The notes below the pieces were generated by a model. That model was not told the DNA's origin and searched no databases. It saw nothing but the letters and a program-made list of their open reading frames with translations. A program made the translations under genes and the position numbers. A DNA stretch of 64,000 nt. It comes from Gordionus sp. m RMFG-2023 (Eukaryota > Nematomorpha > Gordioida > Chordodea > Parachordodidae). Position 1 is the stretch's first letter, and each line of letters begins with the position of its first letter. The stretch covers positions 72,145,561-72,209,560 of the forward strand of contig NC_088775.1 of assembly GCF_954871325.1 (NCBI RefSeq), written 5' to 3'. Shown in pieces: positions 23,901-36,277 of this stretch.

Positions 23901-26900
23901 TAAAATAAGTTTTTGAATGTATTAAATACTATTATGTAAAGTATAGTATATAGTCAACCTGAGTATTATTTGCAGTGTTTAACCTGGTCTAATAAGGGTT
24001 TCATTTCGAGGGTTTTCTGTTCTGATTTCCAACTCTGCTTATAATCATCAGCAATAAGGAAATTTTTTTAAATATAATTTTGAAAACAAAATAAAACGTT
24101 ATAAAATGAATCAAAAAAATTTGAACAATATTATGCACATAAATAATTCGGATTTTATTTTTTGAACCAGTTTCTATTCGAGTTCCTGGAGATTTTAAAA
24201 GGGACTTTGGTTTCGATTCCTATAATTTTTTTAAAAGAAGATCAGGTTCCAGTTCATAGATCTAAGTTGCTGATTTAAACTCTGGTATAATTTAGAATTA
24301 AGTTAATCGAGCTTGAAATTTTAATAAACGTGATAGAACTAAGTAAAACATTGATAGAGCGAGACCAATTACCTGAAATATTATGACACGAAGGCCATTC
24401 CATGTCAAATCAATCACTATTCGGCCGACCTCTTTAGAATTTTACAAAATTTTATATACAAACTAAAGTTCGTGGACTACATTTGAGTAAAATTTTAGCC
24501 TTCTGGCTGTTATACTTTTGAAGATATCTGGGAAAGACGCATAAGAATTGGCCTTTTTATATGCCTGCTTTCACTTAATTAATGATTGATTAAAAATACA
24601 CGCTTGTAAATTATAAATTTTTTATTAAAATATAGAAATTTTTTGGGCGTTTTTTGCCCAGAACTATTTTTAAATACCGAAAAATGGGTCACTCTTTTGA
24701 TTAAATTTTAAACAAGTATTACTATTATCATTCTATATGAATACAGAAAAAATTAAAGATTCGCCTTTCGAAATTATAAGTAAAATCGATAAAGCTAGTA
24801 AAAAAAGATGGGTAATTTTTTATTCTACAGATGACATATTTTATTTTTTTCGCGTTAAATGATTAATATTGTTTAAATTTTTTAAAGATTCCTTGACCAC
24901 CTGAGGAGGACTTGATATTTTTAAATTATTTATATAATTGTATATAGGTACTTTTTGTCTCTGATAAATTTGTAATTCATGTAACTATTTTATTTTTTTA
25001 AATTTGAATTTTATAAAAACTTGTTTTTAAAAAGTATAGGATTTTACAATTTAATAATTTGATTAAATTGTTTTTTGTTAACAGCTTTCGGATATTTTAT
25101 AAATAATATATTTTTTAAAAATTGTATTAAAAATTTCATCATAATATACACAAGATATAAAATAGGTTTTATTGATCTAATCTCATGAATTTTTATAATT
25201 TTGTTGTTGTTTTTTTTGCAGGGCGAATAAATTAATATTTCTTTAATCAAATGCTAATAACTACCATTTTAGTCATGAAGTTTTATTGCCTTATTTGATT
25301 TTTTTTAAAAAGTTTATTTTTTTATTTTCAAATAATTTATAATATTTTCTTAAGGGTCAATTAAAATCGGTAGTTCAATGTCAAAAATGTTCGAAGGAAT
25401 CAATAACTTTCGATACATTTCAAGGGCTCTCGTTGCCTCTGCCCGCTAATGGCAGATGTACAGTACAAGTATACAAATAATATATTGGTCTTTTCTAGTC
25501 TTAATTCATTTTCTTCCCGCTTTAGCATCCTTTTAATTCTTATAAAAGAAGAGAATGAATATGGCATTCTCTTTATCTTGATAATCTATTGAATGAATTA
25601 ATATATTTTTAAATATATTATTAATAGGATTGTTTGAGGCTTTTTTTATCCCCGGAACCCATTTCAGACTGGCGATGTCCAAATTGCAACAAAAGAACTC
25701 GAGCCTGCAAAAAATTATTTCTTTGGAGCATACCTCCCATACTCATTATTCATTTAATGAGGTTACTTTTAAAAATAATATTATAATTTGATTGAGTTAA
25801 ATAGAAGTAAAAATAAGATTTTTTTAATATTAACTTCAAAAAGTCATTACAAAATAGCATTCTAATATCTAACTGCTATTTGATAAATAAAATTATGAAA
25901 CACGTGTTAAAATAAATTTTACAAAACAGGTTTAAAAACGAGGGACAAACACACAAAAAAATTACGACTTGCGTCGATTTCCCTTTAAACGGTTTCGATC
26001 TCTCTAATTATTGTTCTTCCAGCAGGGAGGATTTAAACGCAGATTACAAGACGCTTTCGGAATACTCGCTCTACGCAATTTCGGTAAAAAATTAGAGAAA
26101 TAATAAAAAAAAAATTTATAAGGAAACGAAAAGAGCGAACTATACATCTGTTTTAATAAGTAAATCGTATGCCGGATAAACTGTAAACTTCTTTAAGTTA
26201 ACAAATTACAATTAACAAAAATTAAATTTATTAAAGCTAACAACTATATATGAACAAAAACGTTTTCTTTCTTTAAATGCAAAATTTAATACATTTAAAA
26301 ATTAATTATCCTTCATTCAAATTAATATTGTTAATGATTTAATCGCAATATATATTTATTTATCCTTTTTTCTTTTTTTCGTCTTTATTATTCAAATTTT
26401 ATCAACAATCACGACATCATCGATTACGTAAAATGTTGTATAACATTTCTTAATAAAATGGCAACAATATATAAATTACATAATTTATCCACTGCTAAAC
26501 CGAATTTGGATAAAAGCATTGAAAAATGAAGGTATTAACTATTAACATAGGCATATATTTAAATATTCCTTAATTTTAAGTGATATCGTCCTTGAATTTT
26601 CATGCTAAAAATCAGGACTATTATCCTTAAAAGATCAAAAATTCTTTATACAAAATACATTGAATATTATTAAATTTATATGAAGAATAAATCTCTTCAA
26701 TTTAAAATACAGTAAAACTTGTCTAATTTGTTCTCTTAATAATTTTGGTTTGACATAATTTGACCAAAATTTTATACCAATCAAATTCCTATCCCTCATT
26801 TGAGAGGAGAGAGAAATGTTAAATTTGGGTATTCATATCAAAATTTTAATCATAGAAATTGATGTAATTTATTAGATAAATTTATTTACCGATATTTATC

Positions 26901-29900
26901 ATTTATTGAAGGACTAAGACCTTTTTCTTTGCCATTTTCCACCCTTTCTTTTTTGAGCTATGGGATTTCGCCTCATTAGGCAATGTATTAATATTACATC
27001 AACAGCTAATACTGTTAGATATTCAAAATTATGTTTTTTTAAAAATTTTGTATATTAACAATTTTATTTTTCATAAAAAACCTTAAATTTTAAAAACAGA
27101 ATAAAAATTTGCTGTTATAAATAAAAAAATTGCAGTAAGTTTAAATTTTTAATAAAACCAGTGAAATTCTTATTTTTAAGTTTAAGGTCGAAAACACATT
27201 TTTTAACATAAATGTTTATCATTTTTCATAAAAAAACCATTAATTTTAATAATAAAATTAATTTACCTAATTAACATATCTTAAAGTAATATTTTCAATA
27301 TGTGACTATTTTTACAAGTTCTATTCTATATCACCTAGGTTTAGTTTTGTTTCCATAATGAAACGATTTAACCTATAAAACTATGTAAGCCTATTAAATA
27401 TTTTTATTTAAAATTGTCAAACATTTTTTTATATTTTTGATAAAAAATAATATTTATGAAAGAAGATAAAGATATACAACATTTTTTTGTTTTTATTTTA
27501 TTAAAGAATCGGATGTTTCCTAAATTTGAAAATAATATTAGGTGTATTATTAAATGGTAGGTCATATAAGCAAACCGAGATCTCGCGATATAAGAAAAAA
27601 ATTTAAACTAATGCAGATGTTCTAAAATTTAGGTTTTTAAAGCTACTCGAACCAAGCCTAGATACATCTTATCAGATTTTTTTCTTCAATATGATGCTTT
27701 AGTAAATTAGAATAGCGTAAAATAAATTGGCTAAATTATATAATTAGGTAAAAAATTAAATTATAAACCGATGCTCATTGTTACTTTAATTCAAAAATTT
27801 CAAAGTTTTCTTTTCAAAAGGCTTTTGTGTCTTAATTTCCCTTTTGATTTTTTTTTTCTGAGATGACTTTTTAGACTGCTCAACGATTAAAAAAACGTCT
27901 TTAAAATAATCTCCTTTTGCAAAAGAGTAACCTTTATTTTAATAAGTCTATGTTTATAATGATTTAAAGGTTAAATAATATTTCATATATTTATGAGATT
28001 TTATTTGCAAGATATAAAATTCAAAAAGATATAATGTAAAAAAATAATTACATAAACATTTTTTATAATAATGTATAGTAAGAAAATAAAGTACCAAGAA
28101 AATTCCTTAAGATGGATTTTTTAAAAAATTTTGTAATTTTTTATATAACAAAAATAGCGATTTAATTTACAACAGAATATGAATATATATTTTATAATAC
28201 AAAATGATATAAATTTAAAATTCATTTAAAAGTTTTTTGATATTTTTGGAAGAAAAAATAAATTACAAAATGAAAGGAAATTTAATATAACCCCATATAA
28301 TTCATGAAAACATAAAAGTTTATAAAAAAACAGGAAAATATATTTTATATAATGAAAAAAATTATTGGCCTAAAAATATTATATTTTTAACTAATTTATT
28401 TCTAATATATATTTAAATTTAAGCTTTCTTTTCTCGCAATGATGAAATACAATGTTTTTATATCTACGAACTATGAGTTTAATTGTTATTTGGAAATGAC
28501 TAAAAGATCCTAATTCCTGATCTAGCATGCTGTGCCAGATCTGGAAAAATAGACATCAATTATATTAGAAAATATATAATTCTCTCACATAAGGGCAGCT
28601 TAAGTTTTATTAAATTCTTGTACAGATACATCTCCTAAAAACATATCTAGAGACAGATACAATTTTTATCATACTTATATACAGGGTTCGCCTACTCTTA
28701 TTATGAGAGCACAAAAACGTAAACAACATTTTTATATTTTGTTTTCATTCAATTCGAACACCATATAAAAAAATTTAACACATATTTTTATTGTTCTTTA
28801 GAATTCTTATATAAAACGAGCATATAATCAAAAAAATTTTTTTACATTAAACTTATAATTTATTCATTAAAAATTAGCGGAATATATATTTAAAAAATTC
28901 TAAATAAATTTATTTGCTTAAAATAATTTTGTGCATCAATGGTATTATTTTTAATAATTAATGGGCATCAAAGCTTAGCAAGGATTTATATAAGATAAAA
29001 ATATCCTTCAGGGTCTTTAACTAACTATAGATTTAATGGGAAAAAATAATATTTAATGTATATTTATATATTTTTTTTATATTTAAGTGTTGTGTTTAAT
29101 AGTACTATAAAAGAAATATGTTTCTTTTTTGTTTTGTTCCCACTCAAAACAGTATTATACTTTATTTTGTCTTACCCTAATCGTAATTTATAGACAAAGC
29201 CTTTTTTTATATTTTATTCACTTAAAACTGGTCCTATCCAGTTTCGAGATTGGCCATTACATGGGAAAAATATTATAACAATACGTCGTAGGTTTTTTTT
29301 TTATTGTTGTTTTGTTGGAAAATGTATAGTATATAAAGACCACCTAAAAAGAATTATAGATCATTAAATATTTACGTCTTTTTTAACTATGTTTTATTAT
29401 TTTAGTCTTAAAGATATTGTAATAGTTTTTTTGGAATACGGTTACCATTTTAGTTTAGATAAATATACGAGTTTCGGCTTAAAATCCAGTTTAATACGAT
29501 AACAAAAATCCCCGCTAAGTCCGGTACCCCAGTCCTATTCTCCGACAATCTCGGACCCTCGAACTCCGTCGACCCCTCCCCGATGTTGGACTTGACTGTC
29601 CAACTATTTCACTGGCTCCCAACGTGCATTCGATAATCTTCCAATCTCGAAACTGGCTAGGGCCAGGTTTAAGTGAATAAAATATAAAAACAGGCTTTGT
29701 CTATAAATTACGATTAGGGTAAGACAAAATAAAGCAATATACTGTTTTAAGTGGGAACAAAACAAAAAAGGAACATATTTCTAACAATAAGTTATAATAT
29801 TTTATATATTTTTTTTTATTATTATTATATTAGTCTAAATATTTTTTAATATATATTTATTTAAATTATATGCTCATATGAAGATAAAATGAATTTTGCA

Positions 29901-31156
29901 TTCTAATATTTTTATTTTTTAGATAAGTTTTAAATAAAAGTATATCAAAATGTAACTAAAAAGTATCTAAAAACAGATAGAGATACCTCTACAATAGTAT
30001 TTTAGATACGACATTTTTATATCTAGACACTTTAACAACTCTCATAATATTAATTAAAATTATATTTTTAGCTTATTTTCATTAGATTAAAAGTATAGGA
30101 AAATTTCAGAATGTAATTATTAATTAAAAATATATAATAAAAATAAATGCTTATATATATTTCAGTAATTATTAATTAGTTATGATAAGATACATCCGTA
30201 TTTCTTGCACGTCTATTACTATAAAATTTGCTGAACAAAAGGACATTATCCTACAAAAGAGTTATTTTATATATAGGCCATTAAGATATAGCTTGTAAAT
30301 ATTTTATTAATGGAAGAATTTAAAAATCTCCTAAAAACATATTTAATTGATAAATTAAAATATCCAGGATTATGCTAATTTGTGCATGTTAGGTAAAATG
30401 ATCCTTTTGAAAAATGTGCACTGCAGAGATATGAGCATTTATTTGGCTTAAAAAAAATTTTCTTTTAACTAAATCGGATGGGTCAACCTACTTAAAAACG
30501 TTTTATTGTTAATTGGAAATCTAGATAATTAAAAAAGATACCATTTTAATTCAAAGCCACATCCTATTCTATATAATGATGATCAGGAAGAAAAATAATA
30601 GAAAAAAATAAGTCAGAATTAGCTTATTAAAATAAATATATAATTGAAATTATTGTTTAATAATTTATTTGTAAATTCTTTTGCAAATGGCCATCAAATG
30701 AATAATGTTTTTTTTAACATTATATAATTGGGCGTTGACAGTCAGATCCAAAATCTATTTGATAACAGTTGAATGTTTAATTTAGTTGAAATCAATTATT
30801 ATTTTGAATCCTTTCACAAATTAAATTTTGAATAGAATCATTATGGAACATTGGATGGGGGTCATTATACAGCCTTTTGTAAAAATCCCTTTGATTTAAA
30901 ATGGTACAAATACGATGATCAACAAGTCACTCAGATAGATAACGCCGACGTAAGGGTGAGTTGCCTTAAATTTTGTATACATTTGTAAGTTATTTATTCT
31001 ATAGTTATAGTAGTAGTTTTTATTCTTGATAATTAATCATAATTAAATATTTATCACTTTTATAAGATGTAATTTTAAAAAAATTAGACATCAGCTGCAT
31101 ACATATTATTTTACACATCTTTGGGTACACATATTCCTGACTTTCTAACACAATAA
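20997..31156 (+). CDS. USP8: USP8/UBPY-type ubiquitin-specific protease, 11 exons visible
   Basis: Cysteine protease that removes ubiquitin from endosomal cargo. Exons: 20997-21649, 21849-22219, 22385-22505, 22961-23097, 23201-23315, 23561-23809, 25355-25468, 25628-25761, 25930-26083, 30836-30955, 31088-31156; all have GT/AG and matching phases, and from the first whole codon (20999) they total 745 codons. The first four encode an Asn/Ser/Tyr-rich disordered N-region, then the Cys box [16 protein letters not shown]. Next come [20 protein letters not shown], zinc-binding CQKC and CPNC, the His box [17 protein letters not shown], and YDDQQV. The C-terminus [11 protein letters not shown] matches USP8 rather than USP2 or USP21. 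An acceptor-like AG at 20995 implies an upstream exon; the first in-frame ATG is 21056. MIT and rhodanese domains of animal USP8 are not visible here. Intron 9 (4.75 kb) is repeat-filled. Confidence 0.94.
21434..21457 (+). other. Candidate 14-3-3 binding site in USP8 (RTRSNPDL)
   Basis: Exon 1 encodes R-T-R-S-N-P-D-L, which fits R-x-x-S-x-P, a 14-3-3 mode-1-like site. In human USP8 the corresponding upstream-of-catalytic-domain motif is RSYSSPD, known to bind 14-3-3 when the second Ser is phosphorylated. A second partial match, RSYSYE, is formed across the exon 2/3 junction (22218-22219 joined to 22385). The first is the better match because it keeps the Pro and Asp. Confidence 0.6.
24384..24760 (+). 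mobile_element. Isolated end of a long-TIR DNA transposon in USP8 intron 6
   Basis: Starting GGCCATTCCATGTCAAATCAATC and continuing with GGCCGACCTCTTTAGAATTTTACAAAATTT, this stretch parallels the terminal repeat of the 40051-43881 element (GGGTAATTCCATACCAAATCGAT, then CGGCTCGACC, AATTTCGATAAAATTT). It represents a diverged relative. No opposite end or transposase is seen within the intron, so it is a solo or truncated piece. Confidence 0.6.
26084..30835 (+). other. USP8 intron 9, 4.75 kb, repeat-filled
   Basis: It begins GTAAAA after exon 9 and ends TTTTGAATAG before exon 10. Most is featureless A+T-rich DNA. It holds a fold-back element (29105-29785) and a hAT-like repeat end (about 29960-30057). 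No further coding exon is needed, because the exons on either side are both in phase 0 and adjoin directly in the family alignment (YAIS then NHYG). Confidence 0.7.
29105..29785. repeat. Fold-back element in USP8 intron 9
   Basis: The left arm (about 29110-29280) runs ATATGTTTCTTTTTTGTTTTG, then TCTTACCCTAATCGTAATTTATAGACAAAGCC. The right arm (about 29620-29785) is its reverse complement with few differences. The loop (29280-29620) contains a strikingly G+C-rich block at 29505-29640 (TAAGTCCGGTACCCCAG and onward) with no clear frame in my reading. It is non-autonomous and its family is unknown. Confidence 0.75.
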
Positions 31157-31157
31157 A
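31152..31157 (+). terminator. AATAAA polyadenylation signal overlapping the USP8 stop codon
   Basis: AATAAA spans 31152-31157 and contains the TAA stop (31154-31156). If used, the 3' UTR would be only a few tens of bases. Other A-rich signals lie downstream, so its use is uncertain. Confidence 0.4.
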
Positions 31158-31992
31158 TTATAAACAAGCTAATGAAAGAAGTAATGACACCTAAAGGCTC
31201 AAATATATTCCATTAATTTTTATGCGCGCACATAAATAATATTTATATAATAAATTGAAATATAAATAAAGAATAATTATATGCACATGACTTTATTATC
31301 ATTATATTTGTATTAATAATAATAAATGTTTTGAATTTTAATAAATTTGCTTGGTCAATGATTCAAATTTATTTCACATATATTGAAGAGATGAACTAAT
31401 CTACTTGGCATCTACTAATCAACGGCTTCTACACCCTCTTAAGTCACTGACGATTTAGCCCCCTCAAAATTTCCCCCCCCCCCCTTCACTCTTGAAAATT
31501 ATATACACAATACCTCTGAAACCTTAAATAATTGCTATTGCTACAACAAGATAGTATAATATTAATTTATTTACATACATAAATTATATATAAATATGAA
31601 ACAAAATTATATTGCATGAAAAAGGAATATAATGATAATATCGCATAATAAAAATAAGACGATTATGACTACCTATGGATTAATTATATATCAAGGATAA
31701 ATTTTATTTCTTACAAAATATTCAAGATTATAAAAAAATTTAAAAAACGTATTGTAAATAAAATACATAAATTATTAACACTATACTAATTAATATATGA
31801 GATCACCAAGTTTAATAATTGCAAAATGTAATAATATAAATTTTATTCCATACGTGACTGAAATTAATAGTAAATATCAATATTATTCAATTACGCCCTC
31901 CTGAGAATTTGAATTTTACTGGCGATCCTGCCTCTTATCACGTCTTGATATAAGTCACTGCTAAAAATAAGAGGTCTGTGTGGTGTTTATCA
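31158..31992. other. Intergenic A+T-rich DNA with a C12 run
   Basis: No gene seen. A run of 12 C lies at 31473-31484. The stretch ends at the left LTR of the following fossil. Confidence 0.45.
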
Positions 31993-34110
31993 TGTTTACA
32001 ATAAGAAAATAAATATCCATATATACTTTTACAAAATCGTTTATCTATTTAATCTATTACAATAAATTGTAGCTTAAAATTAACAAAATACAATTTATAT
32101 TAATACATTAAAGTTCTCCCCACTACAAATTGAATTCATCATGATAACGTAATGGGAGTTTCGAAACTTTTTTTAAGAGTTGTATTTCCATTATGTTCTG
32201 CACTGTCCAAATCCTCAGTCATTGTTATGGGTATTTCCTTAGCTTATACATGAGCATCCCTCAGTTGGTCGGCATTGCTTGTTTTTAACAATACCCTCAG
32301 ATTCAATATCATACAATATAGCACTTTATTATTGAACCACTGTCCCTTCATGCCATCCCGCAGTCCTTTCGTTTTCTACCAAAACCGGCTTCCCTTCAAA
32401 TTCCCGGGGCTCAACGTTCCTATCTTTATAATATTTTTGTTTCCATAATGCGTTTTCAGTCTTTCTCTCGTAGATAAATTCCTTTGATCTAACGTCGTCC
32501 TGAGCGGCTTTTCAAACATCATTTCGGCAGGGGATTTACCGGTAGTTGCATTTGTAGTATTTCGGTGAGTAATTAAAACATTCGCTAAATTTAACTGGTC
32601 CGGAGTCTTACATCTCCTTCCAGCATAAAAAGGCGTCTTAATCGTACGTATATAACGCTCAGAACCATTCGATTTGGGGCTATAAGAGGCCAATCTAAAA
32701 TTTTTATGTTGTTTTTAAAAAGAAACGTTTTGAATTCAGATCCAGTAAACTGAGTACCGTTATCTGAGATAGGTAACCCAAATCTAGCAAAATAATTACG
32801 CAGATTATTTATTACACTCGCCGAATTAATATGTTAAAATTGCAACTTCAACCCATTTGGTGAAAGCGTCTACGCAAAATTAACCAATAATTTCCAAATA
32901 TGGGGCCTGTCAAATCAATGTGTATTCGTTTCCAAGGTCGGTCCCACTAGTTTATATGCAGGCAATCATAATGGTTTGCCTATGCGACTCCTGGTAACCT
33001 CATCTATCACACAGGCAGCACCGATATCAAATTCAATAGTAAACTGCAGCCCATTTATCTTCGCATTTGTAGCTTTATAAGCAGGCGAGGTGTCTGTGGT
33101 AGAATTATTTGTATGGAATGCTTTCTACTCTCGCTATGTGGTTTGCTTTTCTGCACCGAAAGCATTTTACTTTTTTTGGCTGAAATTAGGTTTAAAACTT
33201 GATTTATAATTATTATGGTTGAATTTGTTAGCATTATGATAATAATAAATATTATTGAATTTATTTACGTTATTATTATTTCTAAAATAAGTATTTTAGG
33301 AACCTTGTGTAGGCTTATGTTTAATTATTTTATTAACTTCTGCTGGGTTTCCTTCTCCAATGAAGACAGTGCGATCGTTAAACGCATATTATCTTCAAAA
33401 GTGATATTTTATTCGGTATATTTTGACCGAAGTTCTTTGTTCAGCTCAGGTAACCCTACTCCTAAGATTGAAATATCTCAAGTGCCGGAGATATAAAATT
33501 ACATAAATAACAAATACTTTTCAATTTGATTGAAAAATCGATAATAGTTTCACCGCCTCTTTTTAAAGTATAAAAATTATTGCGATGTAGGAAAATACTA
33601 GAAATATCCTTAAATATTTTTTCTATACTATCAAGTAAAGTTAAATATAATTAATGCTCTCTAAATTATTTGGGTAGTGGAAATTTTTTAATTAAATTAT
33701 CAGTACCTATGTATGCTAATAACAAATTGATCAATATTTTTTATTATGATGAGTTCTATATTATATATATAGTCCTGAATATTTACTATTTCTTTGATGA
33801 ATTCTAGAATATGGAATTGAGTAGAAGTTGATGTTTCTTCGTTTTTCTTCAGAAATATCTTTTCAAGTCTTCGTTAGGCATAGTATAATTTTAACCTTTT
33901 TATTTAATACGTCTCTTTTATAAAGAAAAAAATAATCGTCGCCAAATCTGTTTATCAAATAGTATTTATTTACGTATAAAAATATATTATGTTTACAATA
34001 AGAAAATATATATCCATATATACCTTTACAAAATTGTTTATCTATTTAATCTATTACAATAAATTGTAACTTAAAACCAAATTAACAAAATACAATTTAT
34101 ATTAATACAT
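31993..34110 (-). mobile_element. Short Ty3/gypsy-type LTR retrotransposon fossil
   Basis: Two near-identical direct repeats of about 120 bp (31993-32111 and about 33990-34110, beginning TGTTTACAATAAG) act as LTRs. Between them, on the - strand, are a gag-like region with a zinc-knuckle-like CFRCRKANH (about 33170-33130) and an integrase core reading SYSPKSNGSERYIRTIK (about 32690-32640). At about 2.1 kb it is far shorter than a full gypsy element, so most of pol is missing. It is clearly broken. The close similarity of the LTRs suggests a moderate rather than ancient age. Confidence 0.75.
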
Positions 34111-35362
34111 TAGTCTTCAAACCCGAAAATCCCTGACCCAAAAATTTTTTCAGGTAGTTCGGGTTGGAGCGCGTTTTGTATATTTTTATTAGAATTTTAA
34201 ATTTAAATTTCAATAAATTATGATTTGAATTATAAGTTCTCTAAAGTATCATAGTTACTAATCACATTACCTTTTTAGAAGAAAAGGAACGCCATTCGTT
34301 ACCTTCTTTTAGAGGTAACGGTAACGTGTTTCTTTTTTTTGAGTAATGATGAAGCACATTTTATTGTATTATAAAATTGCTTATATTTATTTTTTAAATT
34401 TTATAAATAATTTAAGCCCAGTTTTTAATTCACATCAACCACCAAATTCCTTCATTTTTCAAAAATTTGTTTCTCATCACTAAAGGTCTTTTTTGTAAAA
34501 AATATTTGCATAAAATATATTTATCTTCAGTTTTACAAAATATTTTGATAAATTATATTTGAGTAATTTACAATTAGAATTACGCATATTGGGGGCTAAA
34601 TCATTTAACTAGGATAAATGATTTAAAAGATGAAAATAAATTTATATATAATAGATTCCGGTACCCTGGCAATGCAAAAATATAAAAAATTTAGATCCAG
34701 GGAGCAATTTTTTTTAAATAAATGATATTAGCCAGTTGAAATATCACAAGATGAGAACCTTTACTTGCTTCTCATATTCTTAATTTAATCTTGAATTTTT
34801 ATAAATCTGGCCCAGGTTGGAAATGGATTTTAAAAAATCCAAACCAGACCTAAAGGTTCCATATTTGCAGGTCCCTGATATAAATGTTGAGCTAACATTT
34901 TAGATAACTATAATATAAATTTATTTCATTTCAGTGTAGATTATAAATATAAAACCAGATATTTGTTTGAATAACAATTTATAAAAAATTAATGGCAGAG
35001 AGAAAATTTAGAATTTTATTAAAAATTAATCCGTTTTTTAGGACGATTTTTTTTGTATAAGAAGGGGAGGGTTATCTTATCACGGCTCCAATGCAACATG
35101 ATCCGTTACTATTCTAATAAGTTCCTTGGATGTGATAGATGACCTTGTTATACACCAAGTTGAGACAGAAGGTAATTAAGGAGGGGAAAATATATCAAAA
35201 GAATAATATTACTCATCAAATTTAATACTAGATTCATTGCTTGAGATATTATAGCATATTTTGAAAATTTTAAGATTTTCAAAACCAAATCGATTTATTG
35301 TGAATGCGAAATAGAAACATGGAACGAAACTTTGGAAAATTCGAGCGACTCAAATCGATCAA
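34111..35362. other. A+T-rich intergenic DNA with worn repeats
   Basis: Around 34275-34350 there are ACGTTACC/GGTAACGTT-like words resembling a hAT subterminal region, and at 34810-34875 a worn CAGACCT...TGCAGGTCCC end similar to the TAGAGGTCTGCA MITEs. No gene recognised. Confidence 0.4.
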
Positions 35363-36100
35363 TAGTCGTAAAATGACTAATTTAGTTGACTAAAAGGATT
35401 AATTTACCATCTTGATCGACCCAGTGACTACTTAATAAAGTGGTCATATGAAAAGATTTTTTTGTCAAAAATTATTGAAATTATTCTTTAAATATTCTTT
35501 GCAATTATAATGATAGAAGTGACCTCCTAATAATGAGCAGCGACCTGCAGAGGTTACATTTATACGGCCTGACCCAGATTTTTTTTAAATTTATTATATT
35601 TATTTTTATATTTAATAATGGCGATTTAAAATATTCAGTTCGGCCTGGCTAATTAAAAAACAAAATATGGCTCAGTCAGGGGTGTATTTATTCTTTATAT
35701 TGTTTTAAAAATTATATTATCTACTATAGTGACCACTTTAAAAAGTAAGTGACCCTTTTGAAAAAATTTTTAATTGTATTTAAGCTGTTTTTTGCAATGA
35801 TATCTGCTAAAGTGAGTGCTATTTATGTTATTTAAGGCTGTATTTAGTTTTCTTTAGCTGTCACTTTAGTAGATATCATTATAAAAACAGCCGAAAATAT
35901 AATTTAAAATTTTCAAAATATAAATAATAAAAATCTTTTCAAAGTGGTTACCAATTATTAAGTGCAAAGAATACCTTAAAAAATAAAAAAAAATTCATAT
36001 GGTCACGTTATTAAGCAGTCACTAAATGGATCGGCTAGCCAACGACATTGTCGATTAACTATTTGGTCGACTAAATGTAGTCGTTTAACATTAGTCTTTA
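35363..36100. mobile_element. Fold-back/TIR element with internal insertion, about 0.74 kb
   Basis: The left end (TAGTCGTAAAATGACTAATTTAGTTGACTA, then GTGACTACTTAATAAAGTGGTCATATG) is mirrored at the right end (about 35940-36100, CATATGGTCACGTTATTAAGCAGTCAC, then AGTCGACTAAATGTAGTCGTTTAACATTAG). A second inverted pair sits inside (35720-35960). A separate GGCCTGACCCAG...CTCAGTCAGG block at about 35540-35700 looks like a later insertion. No coding frame. Confidence 0.65.
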
Positions 36101-36277
36101 TAGATTATTATGAGTAAATTAAAATATATTAATTAATTTATAAAAGCTTAGAACCATAATGAACTTATATAAATTTGCTCAAAAAAACTCAAATAGAATA
36201 ACAGTTCCACACTGATGGAATGAGAGATAAAAATAAACTGATAATTAGTACCAAATTGAAATTTGCTTTTTACTAGG

